Shown here one piece after another: positions 1 to 11,252 of a stretch of DNA of 64,000 nt. The DNA is taken from NCBI RefSeq assembly GCF_002104995.1, contig NW_024468251.1:1116001-1180000 (forward strand). Reading direction: 5' to 3'. The notes below the pieces were generated by a model. The model ran no database searches. It was not told the origin of the DNA and worked only from the letters and a program-made list of their open reading frames with translations. The stretch is from Linderina pennispora (taxonomy: Eukaryota; Kickxellomycota; Kickxellomycetes; Kickxellales; Kickxellaceae). The position numbers and the translations under genes are program-made. Each line of letters starts with the position of its first letter. Position 1 is the stretch's first letter.

Positions 1-1392
1 TGACGACGTCGGCGAGCTTGCGAGTAGACATTGTACAGTGCAGATAAAATGGATTGATAGGAGAGTACAGAGCGGGGGAGAGATAAGGTCAACAGGGCAG
101 GAGCGTTATCGCCGTGCATGCCCCGTGGTCGGAGCATTTATACCACACGTGAAACGGCCAGGATGGCGGGTGGGAAAACCCGTTTGTAATCGTGGGAACG
201 GAGCGCCATTCCTGGTCTGTGTGCTGGCTCAACTCGGCTCTCCATCGACGCTACAGTTCGGCCCCGTCTTGCGGCTGATATGCCGCTGGATATCGCCACA
301 GGCTCGCAGGCACCACATGCGGGCACCACTGGCTGACCGCCCCGGGATCTGCCGCACCGGCGGTGATCTTGGGATTCGGCCGGCGTTCAGGAACGATGCG
401 TGCTCAATGCTGGGGATCGAGCAGATCAGCAGTCCAGAGCACAGTAGATGCATGGGCACAACCAGGTCCGCAGTCGCACTCTGGCGGTTCTACCAGGAGG
501 CCACGGTGGTCTTCTCTGTTGGCCTGGCCCAGTCTCCACCACCAGCCTGCAGGCTTGCATTGGGTGTTTGCATTGAGTGTTTGCATTGAGTGTTTGCAGC
601 CCCAGTTGCTGGCCACGAGATGAGACCGGCACTGGCACTGAACTAATCCTGCAATTAGGAACCAGCCAGCTGCTATGCTCAAAGGATGGCTATTTGCCAG
701 AGGCGACAGCGTGCATGCGACAATGGCCTGCACATGCATGGAAGCCATCAGGCAATTGTGCGCGCAACAAAAACAGGTTGCTGCACTTGAATCGCTGTCA
801 TAATTATGTATGTGTGCGGACATGCAGAAGGTGCGTTCTTTTCTGCCCCGGAGACACGACCTGCCTGCCTCTAATACATTCTGCATCATGGGCAGACACG
901 CGGGCTGAACATTCAAAGGTGGTTTCTTCGGAGTTTGTGCTACTCGAAATACGTGTTAAATAAGCCCCTGGGCACGCTTGCACTGGGGCCGGTGGTTGTG
1001 GTGGCCGCGCCGATTGGGCAGCTGAGCACCTTGAGCTAAAAAGGGCTATTTCTCCCGCACCTCCAGTGTGCCTGTTCGGACTCTCTTCTGCTCTGCTTTT
1101 TTCCCCTGCCGCCTACCGACGCACTTTTTGCTCCTACGCTTGCTCCATACCCTCTCCTGCACAGTTATAGTACCAGCAGAACTCTGCAGCAAATCCTACC
1201 CGGGCCACACGCACACAACAAGAAACAAAAAAGACAAACAACTCGCTGCTATTTCCTTTTTTCGGGCCTTGTCAATCGAGCTAACCGCGCACCCGCCATC
1301 CTTTGCCTCTTCTTCTCTTGTCTTCTCGTCTGCCCTCTATTTCTTTTTTAACCCTTGCTGCTTTTCTCTTCTCTCGAAAACGTTTATTAAAA
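1..1392. other. Left flank, no recognisable gene
   Basis: I see no conserved protein, tRNA or splice structure here. The longer open frames on both strands overlap one another, lack conserved motifs and look like chance ORFs in GC-balanced DNA. A 13-bp tandem repeat lies at 555-598. The last 350 bases before the first gene are rich in C and T, which fits a fungal promoter and 5' leader. No clear TATA box was found. Confidence 0.6.
555..598. repeat. 13-bp tandem repeat, about 3.4 copies
   Basis: The unit TTGCATTGAGTGT repeats head to tail. The first copy differs by one base (GGG for GAG) and a partial fourth copy ends the array. It lies in non-coding DNA and I assign no function. Confidence 0.85.
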
Positions 1393-2407
1393 ATGGAGTT
1401 TTCTCAGCGCCCCGCACACCCGACTCTCCCCGGAGCCCATAGCTATATGGGCGTTCCCTCGGCGCACTACCAGCAGCACACTGCCGACCCCCAGCCGCTG
1501 TACTCGGCCTACGCCCAGCAGCAGCAGCAGCAGCGTCCTGGCTCAGCTGTGCCCGCGGCCGATGCCTACCCCGTTGCACCGCGTCGTCTGCCGTCGGTCT
1601 CAGAACTACTCACGCCTCAGGACGCAGCAAGCAGCAGCAGTGTTCAGGTAAAGTAGCCCTGCCGTGGTCACGCGATTTCTGCTAGCATTGTCACAGCACC
1701 TATGGCCTGTTTTACGCCAAGCGTGGAAAGTGCAGCTCGGTTCTGCCATATTTGACCTTTTTCTCACTGAAACTGGGCTCGTTCAAAACCCGCACGCTCC
1801 TCTAATTTGTTTCCATGAGCTAACCCGCACCGCCCATTGTCCTGCGGATGTTTTTGGAAATCCGTATATAAAGCCTGGCCGCCCGCCCCACCAACTCGCC
1901 CCTTTGTCTTCTGTTCTTTCTCCTCTACAAAGAGAATACTCATTTTTTGTTCGTTTCTGGCTTTTTTACGCTTAGGTGGCTGCACGCACGCAAAGAGACA
2001 CGATGCCGTACACGACTCAGATTATGCAGGTTGATCGGACACAGCAGTTTGGCTCATACCCCGAGCCCCAGCAGGTCTTTGCCATCGACGTTCCGGGCGC
2101 CCGGGCTATCCAGCAGCAACAGATGGCCACCGAGTACCTCAGCTACCACCGCGATTCAGAGTCAGCCTCGTCAGTCTCGTCGCAGGGCACGTTGATGGAT
2201 AGCCGCGTGTCGCCGATCCACCACACCTACAAGCGGACGTCGATTTACCAGCAGCATCAGCAGCAGAGCCAGCACCAGCAGTATGTGCAACAGCCGCCGT
2301 TTGCCTCGACACCAGCGGCAGAGGCAGATCGCAACATGTGCGAAGAGGATGTTTTTACTGCCGCCAGCATTCTGATGAGCCTGCGCACCTGCAAGATGCC
2401 CTGCTAG
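1393..2407 (+). CDS. Gln-rich hypothetical protein, two exons
   Basis: I join exon 1 (1393-1647) to exon 2 (1976-2407) through an intron of 328 bases with GT at 1648 and AG at 1975. Reading phase is kept and the product is 228 aa. Exon 1 has a poly-Gln run and the short conserved-looking motif LPSVSELLTP. Exon 2 is rich in Gln, Ser and His and ends in CEEDVFTAASILMSLRTCK, the least repetitive part and so the likeliest functional segment. LPSVSxLL-type motifs occur in fungal transcriptional regulators, but there is no DNA-binding domain here, so the role is unknown. The intron is long compared with the 80-90 base introns elsewhere in the window, so a different donor or acceptor is possible. 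Confidence 0.6.
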
Positions 2408-3605
2408 GCTATTGTTTACCTGGCACAATATTGGCTGTGCCAGTTCCTCTTCCACTCTGTTCTGTTCCACTGTGCTTGCCACCAACACTCGCCTCAGTGG
2501 TCGCCGCTCTGTGTTGCCTCCCAACATCCCACTCGTTATCACTTGCCCCCCCCCCTTCTTTTCCCTTCCCCCTCTCCCATTCACTGAATGGGTGCCCCCT
2601 CTGCCTCTTGTATGCAGCACCTTTTTTCTTGCCGCTGTGAGGCGGCGGCGCTCATGTCCCATTCAGCACTGCATCACAAAAATTTATCCTCTGCATTTTA
2701 CTCATTATCCACCAAAACAACGCACGTCGGTGCGAGTGAGAGGAGTCGGGCAAAGCGAGGCACGTTGTATACGAGGGAATGTGCGTGCGCTCCTCGCCAC
2801 AACTCCCCACCCCCTCCTTCTCGCAGTAAGCGGATAGACCCAGGCTTCCTTTTTTTCTTTAAAACCGCAGCATCCTCTGCCGTTTTACTTTGCTTCCTTT
2901 TTTCTCTATTGCCTGGCAAGAACCTCATTTCTCTGGACCGCGGACCGTGAGACCGTCCCCGTTGTCCCAGCCGGCCCTAGTAGTGTTTTATATTCTCCCT
3001 TTAGTACCTGGTGTTGTAAATTGAAATCAACATTTTTATCGCCTCATTTACGCCACAGGGCACAGCAGAGCCCGTGGTCTCCCTCCACATGCCTTGGCCG
3101 GAGCCTGCTTTTAGAACCGCTTGGATTTTCACAGCAGGTCGACCCGGGTATACTCCCTTTCGCTGGCATATTTTTTGTTTGTCTCGGTCGCATTGTGCTG
3201 CTCTTGCGGATCTTTGTGGAAACAAGGCCGCACTATTTTTAAACCGAGTCCGGGACGACCTCCCCCGCGGAGTTCGCCTCAGTGTCTCGGGCGCACACAG
3301 TTTTCGCGGCTGCAGTTCTCAGCCGTTCCTTCGTCGAAAGGGCCCGTGTGACCCAGGTTGCAATCGCAGGATTGGCAGCCCAGGGGCGGTGCGGGCCATA
3401 GCATGCCGTGGTGGTTGGCCATGCCCCTCATAGCACGCGCTTCCCGTGATACAACGAAGGAGGCTGGATCTGTGCAAAGGGATACATGGGCACCACGGGA
3501 TGGTAGTGTACAAATTCCAGTATATTGAGATAGCTATCCATAGTGGTGCGGCTCCAGCCTGCTGCCTGATCTCTGCCGCGTTGCATGCGCTGGCAGGTTG
3601 CCGGA
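2408..3605. other. Intergenic, pyrimidine-rich
   Basis: This gap holds the 3' end of the Gln-rich gene and long C/T-rich tracts such as 2545-2580. The open frames here are short and overlap one another, and none shows conserved features. Confidence 0.5.
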
Positions 3606-4723
3606 TCACTCGCTGGTCTTGGCCTCCCCTCTCTCAGTTTTGGCTTTAGCTTTGGCTTCGGTCTTGGCTTCGCCTGACAGGCAACCGCAGAAACTAGGCA
3701 GCATATAGTAGTGCTTGTCGCAGTACGTGCGATCGTCGGCCACCGCGAGCTGCACAGCACTTTCACTTGGGAAGTTCCTGTCCACAATCGTGATCTGCTC
3801 TGGAACATTGGCACCAGTCCTAACCGTCAGCAGGCACCTCCATCCATTGTAATTGCAGCCGTCTTTGGAAATAATCGGCCGCAGGTTGCGCACCAGCCCA
3901 TACTCCTGGAAACCGGCGTTGATGTGGCTCGTGTTAATGTGCACCGATGGTGCCTGAAACGACAGCGGCACCAGCGTCTCGTTAGTGAGCGTCGTCCACG
4001 TATACGTCCTGCCGTGCATTTTCAGCGGCTTTCGCCACCAACACGCATATCTGGTCGAGCTGCCCAAAGTAGAACGAAACACGCACCTGCAGGTTCCCGT
4101 ACTCGTCGCGCTTTAGCCCATGAGCAACGTTGGGCGGCGCCCGACCAAGGCGCTGCCTGGCGTGGTCGATCACAAACTCGAGCACATTGAACACTGCGTC
4201 GCGCTCCTTTGTCGACAGATTTGTGATCGTCGGTGGAAAAAAGGCGTGTCCCGGTCGTCTGCGGATCCATTGACTCGTGGTTCTGGGCGCAGCCGTTTTT
4301 TTTGCTGAGATCCATCTTAGCCATTTCATCTGCCAGCTCATCGCCACGAGGGAACAGGGTTACCGGCAGCATTACCGCACATGCGTTGTCAGAAAACGGG
4401 CTCGGCATCTCCGTGGTGGCGGACAATCTCGGCTGCCGGGCTGCCGGGCTGGCCAGAGAGCTAGCTACTCGGCTGACCACGGGCTTGGATGAGTCCGGCA
4501 CAGTGATGTTTGCTGTAGAAGCGGCGGCGCATTCTTCGGCACCCGCTACCTCACCCCTCGGTTTGGGCTCAACCACGATGCTGCTGGGCGTGAACGTAAG
4601 CATGGGGAGCCAACTGGCTGTATCCACAGGGCGAGGAGGGGCGGCAGCGGCAGTGCCAGTTCGGTTGCGCGGTGTGCTGACACGCCGACCGTCGCGATGG
4701 TACATATTTACTTTGGTCCTCAT
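3606..4723 (-). CDS. Unknown protein, interrupted by two frame breaks
   Basis: Three consecutive frames on this strand read as one protein. The N-terminal part starts at the ATG at 4723 (MRTKVNMYHRDG) and is Ser/Pro/Ala-rich. Near 4250, at a run of six T on the coding strand, the frame changes to a segment that includes TNLSTKERDAVFNVLEFVID. Near 4020-4030 it changes again to the C-terminal part, with MHGRTYTWTTLTNETLVPL, several Cys, and a Lys/Ala/Glu-rich tail. Neither break shows a usable GT-AG intron. I do not recognise the family. The mixed alpha/beta look of the middle and end suggests a folded domain of about 200 aa. It may be a real gene carrying assembly indels or a decaying gene. 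Confidence 0.45.
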
Positions 4724-5616
4724 AAAAAGTGGTTGCTGTGTTGGAAAAGTGCAGAAAGTATGCAAAGAGACAAGAAGGGTGGCAGAAAGCGATACACGTC
4801 AGACACTGATGACCCCCCTTTCGTGCCCTGGAGAATCGCCACTCACAAGTCAGAGGCTATCAGCAGATCATATCTATGCATATCAGGATCACGGATACAC
4901 GTCACAGCCAATGCGAACCTTGCCAGTCAGGCCATGAAATCCAACAGCGTTTTTCTGAGCTGCGTAGCCACAACAGCTGCACTCTTCTGCACTAGTACTA
5001 ACCCCGGTGGCCATTGCCGCAGCATGTCAATAGGCATATCGGCCCATATGCCGCACTAGCAGACTGCCCTGAGATTTCAGTGCACATGGCCACCATTGCC
5101 GATACTAAAATCTCCAACAGCGGCTGTATAGCCACCCTCACTGTCCTGCGCAACTTTTACAGCGTAGCTTGCAACCTGATCGGTTTTCTTATTCCTTTAA
5201 GCAACATCACGTAGCTGTGCACTTAACCCCGCATGTACAGGCAATTGGGTTGCAGGTAGCAGCGTTGCTTTGAACACAAGCCAAATGCGGGGAGCAAGTG
5301 GGCGAATATGCTCCCCACACTTCAACATCCTGTTCTATCGAGCATGATTGGAGTGATGTGTCGCCCCCACGCAGGACTAGTTTCTCGATAAACCTCGCAA
5401 TGCAATCGCGTTCCATCCGCTTATTCTGGCAATTCATATATATATACCAGCTATCTGCAGGTCAGTACTCATTCATGCTTGTGCCTTCTCTCGATATTTC
5501 AATCTCTGTTGTTATATTCTTCAGCAACACCCATATAATTCCACCACCCCCTTGTTTATTTGCACCTATAGTTTCCCTCTCATTAACCCACCACCATTAC
5601 CGCCGCCGCCACCCCC
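4724..5616. other. Divergent promoter region
   Basis: This 890-base gap separates the unknown minus-strand gene from the subtilase on the plus strand. An AT-rich tract, TATATATATA, lies at about 5436-5446, roughly 170 bases before the subtilase ATG, and may be its TATA region. A C/T-rich leader precedes the ATG. I see no other gene. Confidence 0.4.
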
Positions 5617-8311
5617 ATGAAAGTCAACGCTACTTTTTGTCTGCTGGCGTTAGCCTTCTTGGGTGAGCAGACCGCCAATGCTCTGAGCAGTGAGATGAGG
5701 GATGCAATCAAGATGGTCGTTAAATACCCACCCCATATCGACGTCAAGCCAGGCTCCTTCATTGTCGAGCTCGATGGAGAGCCCGGTATGCCACAGCGCC
5801 CAGGCCGTCGCCACCATTGCCAACACCGCCAAATCCAACTTGTCCGGGTCAACAGCCAGATTCTCGATCGGCAAGCAGTACCACCTGCTGTTCAGTGGGT
5901 TTTCAGTCAATGCTGACGAAAACTTTGACCCAGCACTGCTCGCATCCCTGCCAGGTGTCAAGCGGGTGTGGCCAGTCAAGCTGCGCACGATGCCTGCCGA
6001 GCCTAGCACCGCCAACATTACCTACCCGTACCTGCACCATGCCACGGGTGTTAACAGCGTAGTCCAGGAATCTGGGCTTTACGGGCAAGGGCGTGAAAAT
6101 CGGCATCATTGACAGCGGCGTCGACTTCAACCACCCAGAGCTTGGAAACTGCTGGAAGACGCCTGGGTGCATGTGGCAGTATGGTGCTGATTTTGTCGGA
6201 GACAACTACGACTCGAGAGATTCGCATGCTATTATCAACCCCCTTCCTCGCCCTATGGACTGCATGGGTCATGGAACTCATGTGGCTGGAATCATCGCTG
6301 CCCAGGGCCCCAAGGTCACTGGCGTGGCACCCGATGCGACGATGGGAATGTACCGTGTCTTTAGCTGCCCCAAGAACGGCCACAACCCGTCATCGGACGA
6401 CGTGATCCTGTCGGCTGTCGAGGCCGCCTACAAGGACGGTCACGATATCCTGTCGTTATCGCTGGGGGGTGGTGGTTGGCCTGAAGACCCGCTAGCTGTT
6501 GCCTGCTCGAACCTGGTCAAGAAGGGCGTAATTGTTGTTGCCGCCAACGGAAACGAGGGCACCTCAGGTCTGTTCACCGCCGGATCACCCGCCCTGGGCC
6601 GCGGCGTCATCAGCGTTGGCTCAGTAGACAACTGGAACAACACCGGGAGCGCCATCAGCATCACTACCAAGAGCAGCGTGAAGTCCATCATGAGCTCGAC
6701 CCCGGGTAACGAGGAGATCCCGTTTTTCTTTGATAAGGAGACCCAGCTGGTTGCGGTCAACGATGAATCGGACAGCGATCTTGGCTGCACAAACACGACC
6801 CAGTCCCTGTCTGGCAAGATTGCGCTGATCAAGCGCGGTGTTTGCACATTTGACAAGAAGGCTGCCAATGCTCAGGCAGCAGGAGCCGTGGGTGTCATCA
6901 TCTACAACAACGTAGAGGGTATGCTGAGCCCGTCAGTCACCGACCCCACCATCAACATCCCTGTCGTCATCATTGCCGAGGCCGACGGCAAGTTCGCTCT
7001 CGATGGCCTTTCGACTGGCAATGCCACAGTGAAGGCACCCAAAGGGATATCATCACTGTTGAGAGCACAACTGGCGGCCAGATGTCCCCCTTCAGCTCAT
7101 TTGGCCCTTCACCAGAACTCGATATCGCACCTCTGGTCTCTGGTCCTGGTGGCAATATTTATTCAACATTCCCGCTGAAACTCGGAGGCTATACATCACT
7201 TTCAGGGACCTCCATGGCCACGCCATACATCACCGGAACTATTGCGCTGTTCAAACAAGCTCATCCCGAGTATACCGTCGGCCAGATTCGCCGTGCATTG
7301 ATCACCTCAGCCAAGCCTAGGGTCAGCAAGGCTACTGGCTACAATATCCACCCGTACAAGAGCGGCGGCGGCCTGGTCAACATTTACGACGCCATCACCG
7401 CGCGCGCGCACTTCTTCCCGCCTGTGCTCTCCATCAACGATACCACCGATGGCCTGCCCAATGGAGACACCAGAAACTTCATGCAGCTGGGTATGCGGTG
7501 GGCACAAAGCTCGGTGACCATCAAGAACCTGGACGCCAACAAGTCAGCGCGGATCGCGCTAACCAACGCAGCGTCGGAATCTCTCTCGTCGTGGTTTGCT
7601 AACGGTACCTTCAGTGCAGTGCCACGTACTGCACCAGAATCGTTCGATCCGGTGCCCAACCCGTCGATATTCACACAGGTGTTTGCCCCTCAGCTTCTTG
7701 GATCGAACCTGCTTGCCCCAGGAGAGCAGCGCGAGCTTGAAGTGTTTATTGTTTCGCCATTTGGGTTGAAAGAGGAAGACCGCTTCTTCTACGGTGGATA
7801 CCTCAACTTTACGTTGACCTGGGATGGCGAAGATGACTCACCCAAGACATACACAGTTCCGTATGCCGGTTTCAACGGAAACTACCGCAAACAGGATGTT
7901 TTGTCAGACCCCAAGGAGGAGCTGCCTATCTTGACCGACGACGAGGGCAACCCGGTCAGCGAGCTCAACAATTTCGGCGTCAGTGGATCCAAGCCGCTAA
8001 TTGCGAACTTCCGCCTCGAGCTGCCAACGCGCATGATCTCGCTGACCCTTCTTGATCCTGAGAACAAGACGCTGGGATTCCTTCCAGAGGGCTACGGAGA
8101 GTATGTTCCTCGCAATCAGCAGGGCCCATCTTCGTTCATCTCGTACTCCATCATCAATGGAACGGTTTTCGAAGACAAGGAGGCTACCCAGCCTGTGCAG
8201 GTCCCGCCTGGCAACTATCGCGTCCGTCTCCAGGCATTGCGGCCATTCGGCGACCCCGGCAAGCAGACAGACTTCCAGATCTGGGACTCCCCCATATTCT
8301 CGGTGTCCTAG
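5617..8311 (+). CDS. Secreted subtilisin-like serine protease (S8) with PA insert
   Basis: The ATG at 5617 begins a signal peptide (MKVNATFCLLALAFLG, cleavage probably near NA-LS). An inhibitor I9-like prodomain follows, then the S8 catalytic domain. The triad is visible: Asp in IIDSGVDFNHPELG, His in GHGTHVAGI and Ser in SGTSMATP. A protease-associated domain is inserted between His and Ser (GKIALIKRGVCTFDKKA). The C-terminal 300 residues are beta-rich and fn3-like, as in Vpr/C5a-peptidase-type subtilases. It should be an extracellular endopeptidase used for nutrition or host interaction. The frame breaks three times, near 5785, 6075 and 7050. At 7050 adding one G to a GGG run restores the frame. 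None of the breaks has splice sites, so I suspect sequence errors. A pseudogene is possible but all catalytic residues remain. Confidence 0.85.
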
Positions 8312-8387
8312 AATGATTCCTGTAATCTTCAGTTTACATGACATACACGCCTATATCCTTTTATTTGTGGGCTGCTTTTCTTGTGTT

Positions 8388-9540
8388 TTACAGTGTGCGT
8401 GCCAGCCGACCTTCTGGTGTCTGGCATAGGAAGAAATGATATAATCTTCCACGCAACGACGTGAAGTTGTGCTCATCCTGCTCGTCCGTTGGGAAGTCAC
8501 CAATCTCCTGCTGCCGTATATTGGCATAGCCCCGATGGATCGGATTCTTCTTCATACGCCAGAACTCCTCTTGCTCGATTACCCAGTACTGCACTGCAGC
8601 ATGGTTCATTTCCTTCGCCGAATGCCGTACTGCGGGTAATGCAAAGAACGCCAAAGACAAGAAGAACCCCTGGCTGTATAGCATCACTCGCGACGCGATA
8701 AAGAACCCTGGATATTTCCTCTTCGCCACTGTTGACAAGAGTTCGTAGATAAGCTGCGGAATATTGCATACCAATACTATCACTGGATACGCAATGGTGT
8801 AGACCACCAGTGAGCGCAGCCGACTGCTGTTTGCACGTGTATTCACCTCGTCGCGGTAGTCGTCTGTAGTCACGGCATGCCTGGAGCTGTGCTGAAATGT
8901 GACGCGCGTCAGACGCCTGGCCGACCGAAGTACGCTGACCATGCACACGATAGATATGATCGCCGATATAATAAACCAAGAATAGTATAGACACCACCTG
9001 ACTACTAGATATCTTCTTTGTGGAATTGAAGGGCTAGCACATCGGTTTATCATTCCATAGGCACTATTGGGTAGCGAGGCAAGAATGGCAGACAGTGTGA
9101 ACGCGAGGGCAAATGGGATTATGTAGTACCAGCGCTCGTTGCGCTTCGCCTTCTCGAGGTTGTGGCATGAAATAACCAGCCAGAGGTGTATAGTCACTGA
9201 ACAGGACATGAATATTGAGCTCAGGTAGCAAATATACAGCATGTAGCGCAGTGAGCTGCAAAGAAGCTCAGCTCGGATCTCTACTTCACCCAATACCATT
9301 GTGATAATCAAGGCAACTGCATTGACTGCCTGGATCGAGGTCGTGAGCTTCAAAAGAGGTATGCTCATACGAGAAGGATTGTTGGCAAGCAAGACGAAAA
9401 ATGCTCCTATCGCAAGCAACGACATAAAGAGAGTAATGCTGCAAGTGATGGTAAGCGCATCCTCAAACCTGTCGCCAGTGGTGCAGGGTGCTAGATGCTG
9501 CGCTGTAAAGATTTATCGTCCTGTCATCAGGGCTCGACAT
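8388..9540 (-). CDS. Seven-transmembrane receptor, fungal GPCR (Git3/CAR-like)
   Basis: The ORF from 9425 to 8388 encodes at least six hydrophobic helices. A long third intracellular loop is rich in Arg and Ser, and a soluble C-terminal tail carries the acidic segment GDFPTDEQDEHN. The first helix is incomplete if translation starts at the ATG at 9425. Upstream, the ATG at 9540 (MSSPDDRTINLYSAAS) opens another frame that meets the receptor frame near 9475-9485 after a one-base shift. It supplies an extracellular N-terminus and the start of helix 1, so I give the span to 9540. Such receptors sense nutrients or pheromone-like cues and couple to G proteins. The family assignment rests on topology and not on a unique motif. 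It is tail-to-tail with the subtilase, 76 bases apart. Confidence 0.6.
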
Positions 9541-10371
9541 TAGTGGTATCCCGCTTGGTAATAACTACAAATGTTGGAGTGTGTTCAAAAAAGAAAAACA
9601 TTTTGAGCTTGCGCCGGCTCATTGCGACTGTCTGGCTATGAAACTTTTCCATAACATGGCCTGGACTTATTAAATATACGACATATGAGTTTGCCAAGGA
9701 GAACGGCTCCAGACTTGGTTGTACTGGGTGCGAAGTAAATGAATTTTTATTAGCATCATTGATTGCATCGCTGAACTGTCGGATTTTACTCGGTCTTGCT
9801 GCAGATACCGGCCACATCCTGTGCAGCCCTTTCCAGGTCGGCAAGAAAAATATACTTGTGAACGAAAAAACCCCAAGCACGAGCTATGCCCTCCGGCTTG
9901 TACTCTTTTTTGCTAGTTGGTCGCGTTATTCTCTACAGTTCTCTTAGGCATATTGCAGGGCGCGCCGAGCATTGAGAGGGACACAGAGACATGCACCTGG
10001 GTCGATGAGTATCTGGCTGGATCAGCGACAGCAGCACAGCCCTCTGAGTAGATGAACCGATGATCAGTGGGACGGAGAGGATGGACAGCGGCTCCTTTTT
10101 GCCTTGAGCACTGGCGCCAATCTCGGCAATCATGAGCACAATTGCTCTTGCCAGGCCGTATGCCCCCCACTCCAGCACAACTCTTCGTGCCCCACGCCTC
10201 GAGGTTTACTACACTTCTCCCCGTCTTTTCTCTCTTCTCGACGTCCAATTTCCAGTTTAAATTTATTTCTTCAGACTTTATTATCTTACAACCTCGCAGA
10301 CACGACTGCAACACCGAGTACCTCTTTGCTTGCACTGCAACCGGAAACTGATAGGCTCTACCACAGCGACA
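9541..10371. other. Divergent intergenic region
   Basis: This stretch separates the receptor from ERV14, which diverge. A minus-strand frame at about 9933-10178 encodes a partly hydrophobic peptide (LARAIVLMIAEIGASAQGKK), but it lacks a conserved motif and I do not call it. The last 150 bases before ERV14 are C/T-rich. Confidence 0.4.
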
Positions 10372-10978
10372 ATGACCTACACAGCTCTAATTTACATTCT
10401 GGCCCTGATTTTGGCTGGCATTCTCCTGTTTGGCGCGGTTTACTTTGTAAGTGCACTGAATTTGTGCGAGATGTGAGGTGCTGGGCGTACGCTTATGTGC
10501 AAGCTTGCAAACTAACACAGCACATGGTTGTAGGTAATTATGCTTACTGATCTGGAATGCGACTACATCAACCCGATTGACCTGGCCAACAACCTCAACA
10601 CGTACGTTATGCCGGAGATGGGCACCCAGTTTGCGCTGTTCTTTGTCTTCCTGCTCATCGGCGAATGGATTTCGATGCTGCTGAACCTCCCACTAGTCGC
10701 CTGGAACGTGGTCAAGTAAGTATAGCATAGCTCCACGTTCAAAACGTCATCATCGCCATCACCACCATGCACTTAACTGAGCTCTTTACTTGCTAGGGTC
10801 GTCAACAACCGGCAATTCTACGATGCGACCGAAGTGTTCCGCACGCTGGGCAAGCACAAGCGGGAAAACTTTGTCAAAGGTTGCGTTCTATCTTTTGTGC
10901 TTCTTCTACTACCTGTACAGCATGATCATGACCCTGGTCAACGAGTCGACCAACGATTACCAGAAGGTTGCCCACTAA
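10372..10978 (+). CDS. Cornichon family ER cargo receptor (Erv14)
   Basis: Three exons: 10372-10446, 10534-10715 and 10797-10978, with introns of 87 and 81 bases that have clear GT and AG ends. The product, about 145 aa, matches cornichon/Erv14 throughout. It has an N-terminal membrane helix, [12 protein letters not shown] in the first luminal loop, [10 protein letters not shown], the cargo-binding region [16 protein letters not shown], and the final helix [13 protein letters not shown]. Erv14 loads transmembrane cargo into COPII vesicles at ER exit sites. One extra A in the AAAGG run near 10876-10880 breaks the frame in exon 3; removing it gives the family sequence F-V-K-V-A-F. I regard this as a sequence error. 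Confidence 0.93.
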
Positions 10979-11252
10979 GCAGGTGCGTGCAAGCCCTAGC
11001 GTTTTTTTTTTAAAAATGAACATAGGTTCTCTCGCTTTCCCTCTGCTGCGTTTCAAATTTCATAAAAATTTAAATATCTGTGCGCGGATTAGCTTGTTAC
11101 AACGCTTCGCGCTGCCAGATCAAGGGCGACGCGCTTTCGCGTTTTTTTATTCTCTGTACTCTTTTAAGACTGTTTGCAGGAACTGCAGGTGGTTACATTT
11201 CGCCTCTGCTTTCTTTTTATTTCGCCACCCTTTCTACTTTGCTACACCAACA

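Noticed and set aside
38-963. Overlapping ORFs of up to 183 codons at the left edge
   Set aside because: Frames on both strands overlap with no conserved motif or codon pattern like the neighbouring genes.
5780-7060. Introns explaining the frame changes in the subtilase
   Set aside because: No GT...AG pair of plausible length fits the junctions, and the protein alignment needs no residues removed; single-base changes restore the frame.
9933-10178. Small minus-strand ORF with a hydrophobic stretch between the receptor and ERV14
   Set aside because: No conserved family features and it overlaps other equally open frames; it could be revisited if transcripts exist.
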